Shown piece by piece: positions 43,599 through 53,023 of a DNA stretch of 64,000 bases (position 1 is its first letter; the number at the start of each line of letters is the position of its first letter). The notes below the pieces were generated by a model that saw nothing but the letters and a program-made list of their open reading frames with translations, was not told where the DNA came from and searched no databases. Made by a program: the position numbers and the translations under genes. Source of the DNA: Gammaproteobacteria bacterium (lineage in GTDB: Bacteria; Pseudomonadota; Gammaproteobacteria; Xanthomonadales; Marinicellaceae). The DNA is taken from positions 434,001 through 498,000 of the forward strand of contig JAWLAO010000001.1 in NCBI GenBank assembly GCA_041395445.1. The letters are read 5' to 3'.

Positions 43599-44621
43599 TT
43601 ATTGTTTTCTAATTTCTTTTTCAATTAGCTCCATACTATTGCGTATGGTCTGCCAGTACCTATTCTGCCAAAAAGGTTTTGTTTTTGAAAGTTTTGAATG
43701 GCCTTTTAATTGAGGAAATCGTCGATTCGGAACATTTTTGGGGAGTTTATCCAGTAATTCAGCACTTAATTCGTAAGTACAAGCCAAAGCCATATCAACT
43801 CCTGATTCGACACAAGCCTGATATCGGGCATGAACATCACCCACACAATCAGCTGCTTTCATACCCAAATCATCTGAAATAATTACTCCTTTAAATCCCA
43901 GTTTTTTTTGTAAAACATCCTGACACCAATATTTTGAGTATCCGGCTGCATCCTCGCAAACTTCGGAATAAATCACATGCGACATCATCACAGCATCAAT
44001 CAAGTTATTTTGAATTAAGCTGGCAAATGGAATTAAGTCTAAATTTTCAATTTCATTCAACGAACGATTATCAATTGGCAACTCGAAATGTGAATCCGCA
44101 ACTACCGTTCCATGACCCGGAAAGTGTTTTGCAGTTGTCTTCATGCCGGCATCATGCATCGCACGGCAATAAAATTCCGCCAATTCAGTTGCTTCTTCCG
44201 GCTTTTGTGAAAAAGCTCTGTCTCCAATCACATTACTACCGTTGTCAATATCCAAAACCGGAGCAAAACTCAAATCAATATCTATTGATAATAATTCCGA
44301 ACTCATCAACCAAGCATGGACATGAGCAAATGATTTTGCCAAATCCGGGTTAGATGAAAACACTTTGCCGGTTTCTGCTAGTGCCGGTAGTTGTGAAAAA
44401 GGTTCTGAGAATCGTTTCACACGACCGCCTTCCTGATCAACTGCAATCAGAAAATCAGAACCAAAGTGGCTTTTAATCTCATCAACGAGTCTCTTGAGTT
44501 GAAAATAATCCTGATAATTTCTTTTAAATAAAATGACACCACAAACTAACGGATGTCTGAGGAGTTCAATTTCTTCCTCATTGAGTTTAGTGGAAGTGAT
44601 TCCACACATAATCGCAGTCAT
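43599..44621 (-). CDS. nagZ: Beta-N-acetylhexosaminidase NagZ
   Basis: The 340-residue GH3 enzyme has GGRVKRF near 65-71, KHFPGHG (165-171) with the following DSH (176-178), and the nucleophile in IISDDLGM near 248. This is the short NagZ type. It removes GlcNAc from muropeptides in the cytoplasm during peptidoglycan recycling, producing the substrate for AmpD. AmpD is also encoded in the window. The start ATG 44621 is the family start. Confidence 0.94.
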   Translation of the reverse strand: MTAIMCGITSTKLNEEEIELLRHPLVCGVILFKRNYQDYFQLKRLVDEIKSHFGSDFLIAVDQEGGRVKRFSEPFSQLPALAETGKVFSSNPDLAKSFAHVHAWLMSSELLSIDIDLSFAPVLDIDNGSNVIGDRAFSQKPEEATELAEFYCRAMHDAGMKTTAKHFPGHGTVVADSHFELPIDNRSLNEIENLDLIPFASLIQNNLIDAVMMSHVIYSEVCEDAAGYSKYWCQDVLQKKLGFKGVIISDDLGMKAADCVGDVHARYQACVESGVDMALACTYELSAELLDKLPKNVPNRRFPQLKGHSKLSKTKPFWQNRYWQTIRNSMELIEKEIRKQ

Positions 44622-44945
44622 TATTTTTTCCGGTATTTTTGTTGATTATAAACTTAATTGGAGATTTTTGTTACTCAAATAATTGACGCATTTAGTCAGA
44701 TTTTTACAACTTTGAAAATTCAAACACAGACTCGGATTAGAAAAATTTATCCTTAACACAAAAAACTCTAATTTTCTAAAAAATATATGACAAATGTTTT
44801 TTTTTATGATAATTTTGCCAACGTTTTTGGTTTTTAAAAAATGAAATGTAAAAAGTGACAATTATTGTCATGAGAAATAATAAGAATAATTTCGGTCAAA
44901 AACAAAGTTCACAATAATATCTTAAAAAGAGAGGAGATTCAATTA
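44622..44945. promoter_or_regulatory. AT-rich intergenic region with perfect palindrome TGACAAT-T-ATTGTCA
   Basis: The region between nagZ (leftward) and the serine protease (rightward) has no credible gene. At 44856-44870 is a perfect 7-bp inverted repeat with one central base, a plausible operator for the protease. No strong -35/-10 pair could be assigned. The short minus-strand ORF here has no Shine-Dalgarno or protein-like composition. Confidence 0.5.
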
Positions 44946-47910
44946 ATGTTGAAACTAAATAAATTGGCTATGCCAATAATGGCAGCACTCGCGATGTCAA
45001 GTCAAGTTGACGCTCAAGGGTTTTCAAACAATGCTAATCTGGATGATAACATCAGTAGCAGCGTAAAAATGAACCCGTTAGCCCCTGGAATCATTGTTAA
45101 ATATAAAAGCAATAACCGTTCACAATCTCTGGAACACGCAAGTGCCAGAGCGACTGAAATGGGTAATGCTTACGGTTTGAATTTAAAGTTCAAAAGAATG
45201 ATGTCCGGAAATGCTGAAGTATTAAGCATTGTAAAAGATGATTCTAAGTCAGCAAAAGCAATTGATTTGGATAAAATCGTTCAACAAATCAGCAAAAGAC
45301 CAGATGTTGAATATGCCGAAATTGATGCTTTGATGGTCCCTTATCTGGTTCCAAATGATACTGCATACAATACACAATGGCACTACTATGAAACTGCCGG
45401 TGGCATGAACTTACCAGCAGCATGGGATACAACGACTGGTTCATCTGCTGTTACTGTTGCTGTATTGGATACCGGTTATCGTCCACATTCGGATTTGGCA
45501 GGTAATGTCGTTGGTCAATACGATATGATTAGTGATTCAACAGTTGCCGGAGTATGGTGGCGGAAGAGACTCAAATGCGCAAGATCCGGGCGATTATCAC
45601 AACCGCAGGTCAATGTTATACAGGATCTCCTGCTAGTGATAGTTCATGGCATGGTACTCACGTTGCAGGAACTGTTGCAGCCGTTTCGAACAACAATAGC
45701 TGATGTTGCCGGTGTTGCATGGAATGTTGGATTGGTACCTGTTCGTGTATTAGGACGTTGTGGCGGTTCATTATCAGACATCGCCGATGGTATTCGTTGG
45801 GCAGCCGGTTTATCAGTTACTGGCGTGCCTGCAAACCCAAATCCGGCTCAAGTTATCAATATGTCTTTAGGTTCAAGCAGCCCGACATCTTGTAGTTCAA
45901 CTTATCAAAATGCAATTACAGCGGCTTATAATGCAGGAACTACAATTGTTGTTGCAGCAGGTAATGATAATAGTTCTGCCGGTTATCCACCTGCGAACTG
46001 TAGCAACGTGATTTCTGTAACCGCTACAAACAGAAAAGGTGGAAGAGCTTATTACTCAAACTACGGTTCAACAACAGACGTATCTGCTCCAGGTGGTGAC
46101 GGCTGTCAGCCAACTTCAAACTCAGAACCAACATCTCTTTCAGATTGCGAAGGAAGTGTTTGGAGTGAAGCGAATATGATTCAGTCCACATATAACACAG
46201 GAACAACAACCCCAGGTTCAGACAGTATTGGTGCTTTACAGGGAACTTCAATGGCTTCTCCACACGTTGCCGGTCTTGCTGCATTAATGTATTCAGTCAA
46301 ACCAACAACGACTCCGGCAGAAGTTGAAAGTGTTATGAAATCAACAGCAAGATCTTTCCCATCTGTAAGTTCACATCAATGTACAACTTCAAATTGTGGC
46401 GCAGGTATTGTTGATGCAGCTGCAGCTGTTGCAGCGATGAATGGTGGAACACCTCCGCCTCCAACAGGTAACGAGTTGACAAACGGAGTTGCAGTAACCG
46501 GTCTTTCAGGTTCGACCGGAACTGAACAAAACTTCACAATGGATGTTCCTGCTGGTGCTAGTAATTTGGCATTTAACATGAGTGGTGGAACAGGCGATGC
46601 TGATTTGTATGTTAAATTTGGTTCAGCACCAACGACTTCCAGCTACGACTGTCGTCCTTATGCTTCAGGAAATACTGAGAGTTGTCCGGTAGCATCACCT
46701 CAAGAAGGAACATATCACGTTATGCTTCGTGCTTATTCAACTTATAGTGGTGTTAGCCTTGTTGGAAGTTATGATGTTTCTGGCTCCGAATGTTGCTCCA
46801 AACGCATCATTCACATACAACTGTAACAACTTAGCTTGTACATTTGATGGTTCCGGAAGTTCAGATAGTGATGGTTCAATCTCAAGCTACTCTTGGTCGT
46901 TTGGTGGTTCTGGAGCAAATGCTTCTCACACATTCGCCGGAGCAGGCACATATTCAGTCACTCTTACAGTTACTGATAATGATGGAGCAACTGACACTTC
47001 AACTCAATCCGTTACAGTTACCGAACCTGCAAATGTAGCACCAACTGCTTCATTTACAGCTAACTGTACAGATTTAACATGTAGCTTTAACGCCTCAGGA
47101 AGTTCTGATAGTGATGGCTCCATTGCAAGCTATTCATGGTCATTCGGTGGATCAGGAGTTACAGCATCTCATACTTATGGAAGTGCCGGAACTTACTCTG
47201 TAACACTGACAGTAACTGACGATGATGGAGCAACTGACACAGCTACTCAATCAGTAACCGTAACTGAACCACCTGTTTCAGGTAATGCCTTAACAAATGG
47301 TGTTCCTGTAACCGGACTGTCCGCATCAACAGGAAATGTTGTTGAATACACAATGGATGTTCCTGCAGGAGCAACAAACTTGAATTTTGACATTAGTGGC
47401 GGTACCGGTGATGCTGATATATATGTTAAGTTCGGCTCAGCTCCTACAACTTCAAGTTACGATTGTCGCCCTTATGTTGGTGGAAACACAGAAAACTGTA
47501 ATTTTGCCAGCCCACAAGCCGGAACTTACTATGTAATGGTTCGTGCTTATAGCGCATTTAGTGGCGTTAGTTTGGTAGGAAGTTATACCGAAGCAGGTGG
47601 TGGTCCAACTCCAATCAGCCAAACTGTAAGCAACATCTCAGTTTCACAAGGTGCTTGGAAACACTATACAGTTGACTTGACAAATGGTTATTCAAACCTC
47701 AATATAGCTATTAGTGGTGGTTCAGGCGACGCTGACTTATATGTCAGACATGGCGCTCAATCAACAACAAGCTCTTATGATTGTCGCCCTTATAAAAACG
47801 GCAATACTGAGTCATGTTCTTTCAGCTCACCGGCAAGTGGAACATGGTACATTGATATCAGAGGATATTCTGCAGCATCAGGAGTTACATTAAACGTAAC
47901 TGCTGATTAA
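44946..47910 (+). pseudogene. Subtilisin-family (S8) secreted protease with PPC and PKD domains, broken by four single-base frameshifts
   Basis: The gene encodes a signal peptide (ending near SSQVDA), an inhibitor-like propeptide and an S8 domain. Asp is in VLDTGYRPH, and Ser in GTSMASPHVAG. Then come one PPC domain, two PKD domains (about 46790-47270), and two more PPC domains. The reading frame shifts by +1 near 45553, 45598 and 45701, and again near 46782. Between 45553 and 45701, the frames must be changed to read GDGGGRDSN..., and then TTAGQCYTG...WHGTHVAGTVAA, which contains the catalytic His. Removing one base at each point restores an uninterrupted protein of about 986 residues. So either it is decayed or the assembly contains errors. 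Confidence 0.9.
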
Positions 47911-47933
47911 TAAAAGCAGATATTTAAATGAAT

Positions 47934-47965
47934 AAAAAAGGCTCGCAAATGTGAGCCTTTTTTTA
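47934..47965 (+). terminator. Rho-independent terminator after the serine protease gene
   Basis: GGCTC(g)CA/TG(t)GAGCC stem flanked by an A-run and followed by seven T, directly after the protease stop. Confidence 0.88.
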
Positions 47966-48016
47966 TTGGGAATTCCCTTATCTCAAAAATATCAGAAACC
48001 TCCTATTCCAAATTCT

Positions 48017-48045
48017 TTAACAAAAGAATATAAACATGATAAAAT
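48017..48045 (+). promoter_or_regulatory. Predicted sigma-70 promoter of hemA
   Basis: -35 TTAACA (48017-48022), a 17-base spacer and -10 TAAAAT (48040-48045) lie 35 bases before the hemA ATG at 48080. Confidence 0.6.
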
Positions 48046-48079
48046 CTCCGCCTTTCAGGTTTTCACCAAGTTAATTTAA

Positions 48080-49339
48080 ATGTCTTTGTTTGTCATTGGA
48101 CTCAATCACAATACGGCTGATGTCGATGTTCGGGAAAAGTTATCAATTCCTGAATATGAAATTGGCAATGTTGTTATTCAGATTTGTAAAGACAATCGCA
48201 TTGAAGCTTGTGTTATTATCTCAACATGTAATCGAACAGAGTTTTATTATTCTTCAGATAACAAACAATTGGCGATAGACTCGTTTTGCAAATGGTTTGG
48301 CCTTGATTACGATTCCATCAAACAACATATCTACATCAAATCAAAACTGGAATGTGTTCAGCACCTTTATAAAGTTTCCGCAGGACTGGACTCGATGATT
48401 TTAGGAGAGGCTCAAATTTTGGGACAGGTCAAATCATCCTATGAAATATCAAAAGATAACAAGGCATTAGATACAACAACTGATCGCTTGTTTCAATCCG
48501 CATTCAGAGTTGCAAAATCAGTCAGGAGCAGCACAGATATCGGCAAAAACCCTGTTTCCATTGCCAATAGTGCGGTCAATTTATCCAAACAAATATTTGG
48601 AGACCTTACCGAGCAAAGCATTTTAATGATTGGAGCCGGTTCAACAGCAGAACTATTACTGCGTTATTTGGCAAAAAACAATTACAAACAACTTGCCATT
48701 GCCAATCGCAACCTAAACAACGCTGAAAATCTGGCACAACAATTTCAGGGTTTAGCATTTCAACTGGATTTTTTGCATAGCAAGATTTCAGATTATGATC
48801 TGATATTTACCGCAACTGCGAGTAAAGAGCCTCTGATTGATTCAGAAATGATTAAAGCCGCTTTGCAGAAACGCAAACACAAACCAATGGTCATCATTGA
48901 CATTGCTATTCCTCGTGATGTGGATAAATCGGTCAAAAAATTCAATGACGTTTTTTATTACGAAGTTGATGATTTGCAAAAAGTCATTTCTAAAAACCTG
49001 CAAAACCGTGAACTTGCAGCCATTGAAGCCGAAAAGATAATTGTTGCCGAAGCTGAAATCTTCATGGATTGGTATAAATCCCAGCAGCACACTCAATTGA
49101 TTCACAATTTCCAAAGGGAAACTGCTAGAATACGTAAAGAAAGTTTGGATAAAGCGCTTAATAAAATTTCCAGTGGCGGAGATATTGAAGATGTGCTGTT
49201 TTATCTGGCGAACAACCTGACAAAAAAATTAAACCATACACCGGTTAAAGCGATTAGAAATGCCATCCAATCCGGCGATATCAATAAAATCAATACAATT
49301 AAAGAACTTTTTAACATAGATCAAAATAATGACACCTGA
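48080..49339 (+). CDS. hemA: Glutamyl-tRNA reductase
   Basis: The 419-residue enzyme (E. coli HemA has 418) has the catalytic Cys50 in ISTCNRTEFY, the LGEAQILGQVK motif, and an NADPH domain with MIGAGSTAELLLRY near 195. It makes glutamate-1-semialdehyde from glutamyl-tRNA in the first step of tetrapyrrole synthesis. Its end overlaps the prfA start by 11 bp, so hemA-prfA is one transcript as in most Gammaproteobacteria. Confidence 0.96.
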   Translation: MSLFVIGLNHNTADVDVREKLSIPEYEIGNVVIQICKDNRIEACVIISTCNRTEFYYSSDNKQLAIDSFCKWFGLDYDSIKQHIYIKSKLECVQHLYKVSAGLDSMILGEAQILGQVKSSYEISKDNKALDTTTDRLFQSAFRVAKSVRSSTDIGKNPVSIANSAVNLSKQIFGDLTEQSILMIGAGSTAELLLRYLAKNNYKQLAIANRNLNNAENLAQQFQGLAFQLDFLHSKISDYDLIFTATASKEPLIDSEMIKAALQKRKHKPMVIIDIAIPRDVDKSVKKFNDVFYYEVDDLQKVISKNLQNRELAAIEAEKIIVAEAEIFMDWYKSQQHTQLIHNFQRETARIRKESLDKALNKISSGGDIEDVLFYLANNLTKKLNHTPVKAIRNAIQSGDINKINTIKELFNIDQNNDT

Positions 49340-50402
49340 ACTCATCGTCAAACTGGAAAAAGCAACCGAGCGTCACGAAGAAATTGCTCACCTACTCTCT
49401 GATCCTGATGTCATGGCCGATCAAAATCAGTTTCGAGAATTATCAAAAGAATATGCCAGTCTGGAAGACTTGGTCGTTACATTTGCAAAACTAAAGCAGG
49501 CGGAAAATGATATTAAAGAATCACAGGAAATGATGAGTGATCCGGAGATGTCTGAACTGGCAAAAGAAACTCTAGAGGAAGCCAAAGATAACTTTACAGA
49601 ATTAGGAAAACAATTGCGAATTTTATTAATTCCCAAAGATCCTGATGATGATAAAGACATTTATTTGGAAGTTCGTGCCGGAACCGGTGGAGATGAGGCA
49701 TCAATTTTCTCAGGCGACTTATTCCGTATGTATTCACGCTATGCCGAAAGAAAGAAATGGAAAATCAACATCGTCAGTGCCAGTGAGGGCGAACACGGTG
49801 GTTTCAAAGAAGTGATTGCACAGGTTGAAGGCGACGGTGTTTATTCAAGATTCAAATTTGAATCCGGCACGCATCGCGTGCAAAGAGTTCCGGCAACAGA
49901 ATCACAAGGTCGCATTCACACATCGGCTTGTACTGTTGCAATATTACCGGTCATTAGCGAAGTTGAAGCCGTTGACATCAATCCGGCTGACTTGCGTGTT
50001 GATACTTTTCGCTCCTCAGGTGCCGGCGGTCAGCACGTCAATACCACGGACTCTGCCATTCGTTTAACACACATTCCGACCGGAATTGTGGTCGAGTGCC
50101 AAGACCAAAGGTCTCAGCATAAAAACAAAGCTCGAGCCATGAGCTTATTACAAGCAAAAATTACTGATGTGGAAAAACAAAAACAAGCCTCCGAACAGAG
50201 TGAAGCAAGAAGACTTCAAGTCGGTTCGGGCGATCGTTCGCAAAGAATTCGAACTTATAACTATCCTCAAGGTCGAATAACCGATCACCGTATAAACCTG
50301 ACACTCTACAAACTCAGCGAAGTAATGGAAGGAGATTTAGATCAGGTGATTGAACCTTTAATTCAACAAAACCAAGCCGATTTGCTGACAGAAAACTCGT
50401 AA
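49329..50402 (+). CDS. prfA: Peptide chain release factor 1
   Basis: The 357-residue protein has the codon-recognition motif PAT in RVPATESQGRIHTSA and the peptidyl-transferase-centre GGQ in SGAGGQHVNTTDSA near 230-234. This PxT type recognises UAA/UAG (release factor 1). It overlaps hemA by 11 bp. In related genomes prmC, the methylase of the GGQ glutamine, follows directly. Here a TPR lipoprotein occupies that place. Confidence 0.97.
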   Translation: MTPELIVKLEKATERHEEIAHLLSDPDVMADQNQFRELSKEYASLEDLVVTFAKLKQAENDIKESQEMMSDPEMSELAKETLEEAKDNFTELGKQLRILLIPKDPDDDKDIYLEVRAGTGGDEASIFSGDLFRMYSRYAERKKWKINIVSASEGEHGGFKEVIAQVEGDGVYSRFKFESGTHRVQRVPATESQGRIHTSACTVAILPVISEVEAVDINPADLRVDTFRSSGAGGQHVNTTDSAIRLTHIPTGIVVECQDQRSQHKNKARAMSLLQAKITDVEKQKQASEQSEARRLQVGSGDRSQRIRTYNYPQGRITDHRINLTLYKLSEVMEGDLDQVIEPLIQQNQADLLTENS

Positions 50403-50406
50403 TATT

Positions 50407-51894
50407 ATGAAAGTTAAAAAAGTAATGCACAAAACAATTTCTTCACTCACCATTTTTATCCTCGTGGTTATGCTCGCTTCTTGTAAAACCACAACGAAAT
50501 CTGACATGAAGGAAATCGCCGAGGTCAATGCATTACTTCGTAACATCACGGTTGAAGCCATCAAGGAAAAAGACTATCATCAGGCTCAACGCAGTATCAA
50601 TGCACTCATATTAAATGATAAATTTAGTGCTAACGACAATCAGGAAAACTGGAAATTTATTCATCCCGCACTTGTTAGCTTACCAAAAGATTTGGCTTAC
50701 GAAGTCATTGAAAACGCACTAAAAAGCAATTCGGTAAACACTTCTTCAGAAAAACTTTTTGGAATGGCAAAAGTTTACACATCTTTCAAAGACACAGAAG
50801 CCGCCTCTGAAATTGTTGATAAGTCTATTGCTTTGGACAAAAACAATTTGGACGCTATCTTCTGGCGCGCTCGTTTATCCGCTATCAAAGGCGACAATAA
50901 AAATGCTGAAAAAGATTTTGAATATGTCATCAAAAAATCTCCAAAAAACGAAGAATATATCAGCCAATACGCTAGTTTTCTGCAAGAGAATCATCAAGGA
51001 ACGCAAGCGCAGGAAATGCTTTCTCGTTTAGAGCAAAATCCTGACAATATCTTCAAACGCATTGTTTTTGCGCTACAAGACAAAAACACTCAACAAGCAA
51101 CCCAACTTTACCAAAAACTAAAGTCTGTTGAAGTCAGCGAAGATAGCAAGAATATGAAGAATTATCTCGCCGGCGAAGCGGCATACTGGCTCGAACTGGA
51201 TGATGAAAGCATTGAATATTTCAAAAAAGTCAATGGTGGCGAGAGATATATGGATGCCCGGCAAATGCTTAGCCATCTCTATTACAATCAGGAAAAATAC
51301 GATCAAGCCATCGAAGTTCTGCACCAACTGCAAAATGCCGAACAGGAATATGCCGTTCAAGCCTACCGTCTGGAAGCGACTATCGTTGGTAAACAAAAAA
51401 ATGATAAAGCCGCTATCCGAATTCTAACCAACAGCCTGAAACTGATACCAAACAATTCTGACCTGCTTTATGATCGTGCCATGCTTTATGAAGCTGATGG
51501 AAAAACCAAAAAAGCTATCAAAGATTTAGAAAAAATCATTGAGGACAATCCGGAACATGAATTTGCTTTAAACGCTCTCGGATACACCATGGCAGATCAT
51601 GATATCGACCTGGAAAAAGCCCATGAGTACATTCAAAAAGCCATGGAACTCAAGCCGGATAGCGCCGCCATTGTCGACTCACTCGGTTGGGTTCAATACA
51701 AAATGGGACAATACGAAGAAGCCGAAAAAAACCTGCAAAAAGCCATGGAACTCGACGACAGTGATGCCGAAATCTACCTGCACCTCTATCACGCACTGAT
51801 CAAACTTGATAAAAAAGAAGAAGCCAGAGAGTTATTAATTAAAGCCAAGGACTTGTTTAAGGACAACAAAAAAGTTTTGGATATCAATCACTGA
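50407..51894 (+). CDS. TPR-repeat lipoprotein
   Basis: The 495-residue protein has a lipoprotein signal (lipobox LASC, C26) and a helical repeat region. At least six TPR units are readable in the second half, including EKAHEYIQKAMELKPDSAAIVDSLGWV and EEAEKNLQKAMELDDSDAEIYLHL. It would face the periplasm as an outer- or inner-membrane-tethered scaffold. It lies 4 bp after prfA. Similar TPR lipoproteins sit near lolB-hemA in Pseudomonas, so this neighbourhood link is known. The partner is unknown. Confidence 0.85.
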   Translation: MKVKKVMHKTISSLTIFILVVMLASCKTTTKSDMKEIAEVNALLRNITVEAIKEKDYHQAQRSINALILNDKFSANDNQENWKFIHPALVSLPKDLAYEVIENALKSNSVNTSSEKLFGMAKVYTSFKDTEAASEIVDKSIALDKNNLDAIFWRARLSAIKGDNKNAEKDFEYVIKKSPKNEEYISQYASFLQENHQGTQAQEMLSRLEQNPDNIFKRIVFALQDKNTQQATQLYQKLKSVEVSEDSKNMKNYLAGEAAYWLELDDESIEYFKKVNGGERYMDARQMLSHLYYNQEKYDQAIEVLHQLQNAEQEYAVQAYRLEATIVGKQKNDKAAIRILTNSLKLIPNNSDLLYDRAMLYEADGKTKKAIKDLEKIIEDNPEHEFALNALGYTMADHDIDLEKAHEYIQKAMELKPDSAAIVDSLGWVQYKMGQYEEAEKNLQKAMELDDSDAEIYLHLYHALIKLDKKEEARELLIKAKDLFKDNKKVLDINH

Positions 51895-51954
51895 GAGTAA
51901 TAATTCAAATAGCTCATACCAGTAACGCAAAAATCTCGAAGAAACTTATTTTCT

Positions 51955-51990
51955 ACCATGAAGCACATAAAGGATATGAAGGTTTTTTGA
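51955..51990 (+). repeat. Copy of the dispersed CATGAAGG repeat (left of CopG/nucleotidyltransferase pair)
   Basis: CTACCATGAAGCACATAAAG then GATATGAAGG and a T-run match 13463-13492 and the reverse of 52980-53008 with a few differences. It is in inverted orientation to the copy at 52980. Confidence 0.6.
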
Positions 51991-52060
51991 TGGCTATTAC
52001 AAGAACTCAAAAGCATAAAGTTTCGCAAAGGTGTTGAGAAACTCTCAAACCACAAAACCC

Positions 52061-52156
52061 GTCATTCTGAGTGAAACAATTCCAACACTCTTGTCATTCT
52101 GAGCGTAACGAACTCTACACTCCTGTCATTCTGAGCGTAACGAAGTGGAGTCGAAG
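52061..52156. repeat. Three tandem 32-bp units starting GTCATTCTGAG
   Basis: Units begin at 52061, 52093 and 52125, exactly 32 bp apart. Units two and three share GTCATTCTGAGCGTAACGAA; the first differs in the later bases. The third runs into GTGGAGTCGAAGAATCTC. Sequences of this kind (GTCATTCTGAGCG...GAAGAATCTC) are known as dispersed intergenic repeats in many bacteria. Confidence 0.7.
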
Positions 52157-52166
52157 AATCTCGTAT

Positions 52167-52412
52167 TTAATTCTCCAACCATTCCATCATCAATTTTTTA
52201 ATCATGGTCTGGTAAGGAATCCCTTGTAACTTCGCTTTGGTTTTAAAGGCATTCAGCAGATTCTCAGGAACTTTCATACTAATCAACTTACTCTTATCAG
52301 GTTCGCGATAATGCAATTCACGGAATCCTTCAATAAACTCCACAATCTCCTCAACAGACATATCTTTGCATCGCTCTAAATACTCATCAGAAAAAGTTTG
52401 TAGAGCTTTCAT
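52167..52412 (-). CDS. CopG-like ribbon-helix-helix protein, possible antitoxin
   Basis: The 81-residue protein ends with a ribbon-helix-helix-type segment (KLISMKVPENLLNAFKTKAKLQGIPYQTMIKKLMMEWL), the pattern of CopG/BrnA-type antitoxins. It has an acidic N-terminal helix, DMSVEEIVEFIEGF. The start overlaps the stop of the nucleotidyltransferase gene by 4 bp (ATGA), so the two are translationally coupled. The pairing resembles toxin-antitoxin modules, but toxicity is unproven. Confidence 0.75.
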   Translation of the reverse strand: MKALQTFSDEYLERCKDMSVEEIVEFIEGFRELHYREPDKSKLISMKVPENLLNAFKTKAKLQGIPYQTMIKKLMMEWLEN

Positions 52413-52867
52413 ATTTTTTTCAATGCCTCAATGTCCAGTAAATCCTGTTGCCGACCACTTTCCTTTTTCATCTGAATCAAATCTTCTTTGGATAAAACAT
52501 TGATTGACATTTGCTGATGTCTGACCTTTTTAATTTTCATTCCTGACAAATCATGAGTTATAACAATGTCCAACTGCTCACTTGGTTTTATAGGATTGTA
52601 AAAATTCCAGGCAATCAGATTGCGATTATTGATATATTCATCTTTAAAATTAAAAATATCATCCGCAGAAATTGGCAACCTTGATTGTAAACCCATATCG
52701 ATTAACACTTTTTCCAACTTCCTTAATACCGGCAACGACCATTTCAAAATAATATCAACATCCATAGTCCCACGAACCGCACCATGCAAACCTACAGCAT
52801 ATCCTCCGACTAGTGCATAAGGAATATCGTTTTTATTGAGCTCTTTGATAATTTTGGTAAGAAACAT
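52409..52867 (-). CDS. Nucleotidyltransferase-like protein (AbiEii/DUF6036-type)
   Basis: The 152-residue protein has a nucleotidyltransferase fold. The motif GGYAVGLHGAVRGTMDVDIIL at about 22-42 matches the GG...HG.R.T.D.D signature, and a later LDIVITHD supplies the third acidic residue. AbiEii-type toxins and their relatives have this motif. It is the first gene of the pair with the CopG-like protein and sits between two inverted copies of a dispersed repeat. Start: ATG 52867. Confidence 0.75.
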   Translation of the reverse strand: MFLTKIIKELNKNDIPYALVGGYAVGLHGAVRGTMDVDIILKWSLPVLRKLEKVLIDMGLQSRLPISADDIFNFKDEYINNRNLIAWNFYNPIKPSEQLDIVITHDLSGMKIKKVRHQQMSINVLSKEDLIQMKKESGRQQDLLDIEALKKI

Positions 52868-52978
52868 TCTTTAATTATATATTGGTATATACCATAGATA
52901 CAATAAATAAACTCAGTATGATTCGGTTTCTTTAAAAGTAGATTTTTAAAAAATTGGTTCCCGTGCGTTCCTTAAAAA

Positions 52979-53009
52979 CCCTTCATGAACTTCATGGGCT
53001 TCATGGTAG
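52979..53009 (-). repeat. Inverted copy of the dispersed CATGAAGG repeat (right of CopG/nucleotidyltransferase pair)
   Basis: On the minus strand it reads CTACCATGAAGCCCATGAAG then TTCATGAAGGGTTTTT. It is in opposite orientation to the copy at 51955. Confidence 0.6.
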
Positions 53010-53023
53010 GATTACAATTTTTT

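Noticed and set aside
44646..44861. 71-residue ORF on the minus strand upstream of the protease
   Set aside because: No Shine-Dalgarno and no protein-like composition. The AT-rich intergenic sequence easily stays open.
45553..45701. Programmed frameshifting in the serine protease
   Set aside because: Four separate shifts, none at a slippery heptamer or followed by a stem or pseudoknot, are not how programmed frameshifting works. Error or decay is more likely.
52061..52156. CRISPR-like array (three repeats, constant 32-bp period)
   Set aside because: The units are contiguous with no unique spacers and match a known type of dispersed intergenic repeat. No cas gene is in the window.
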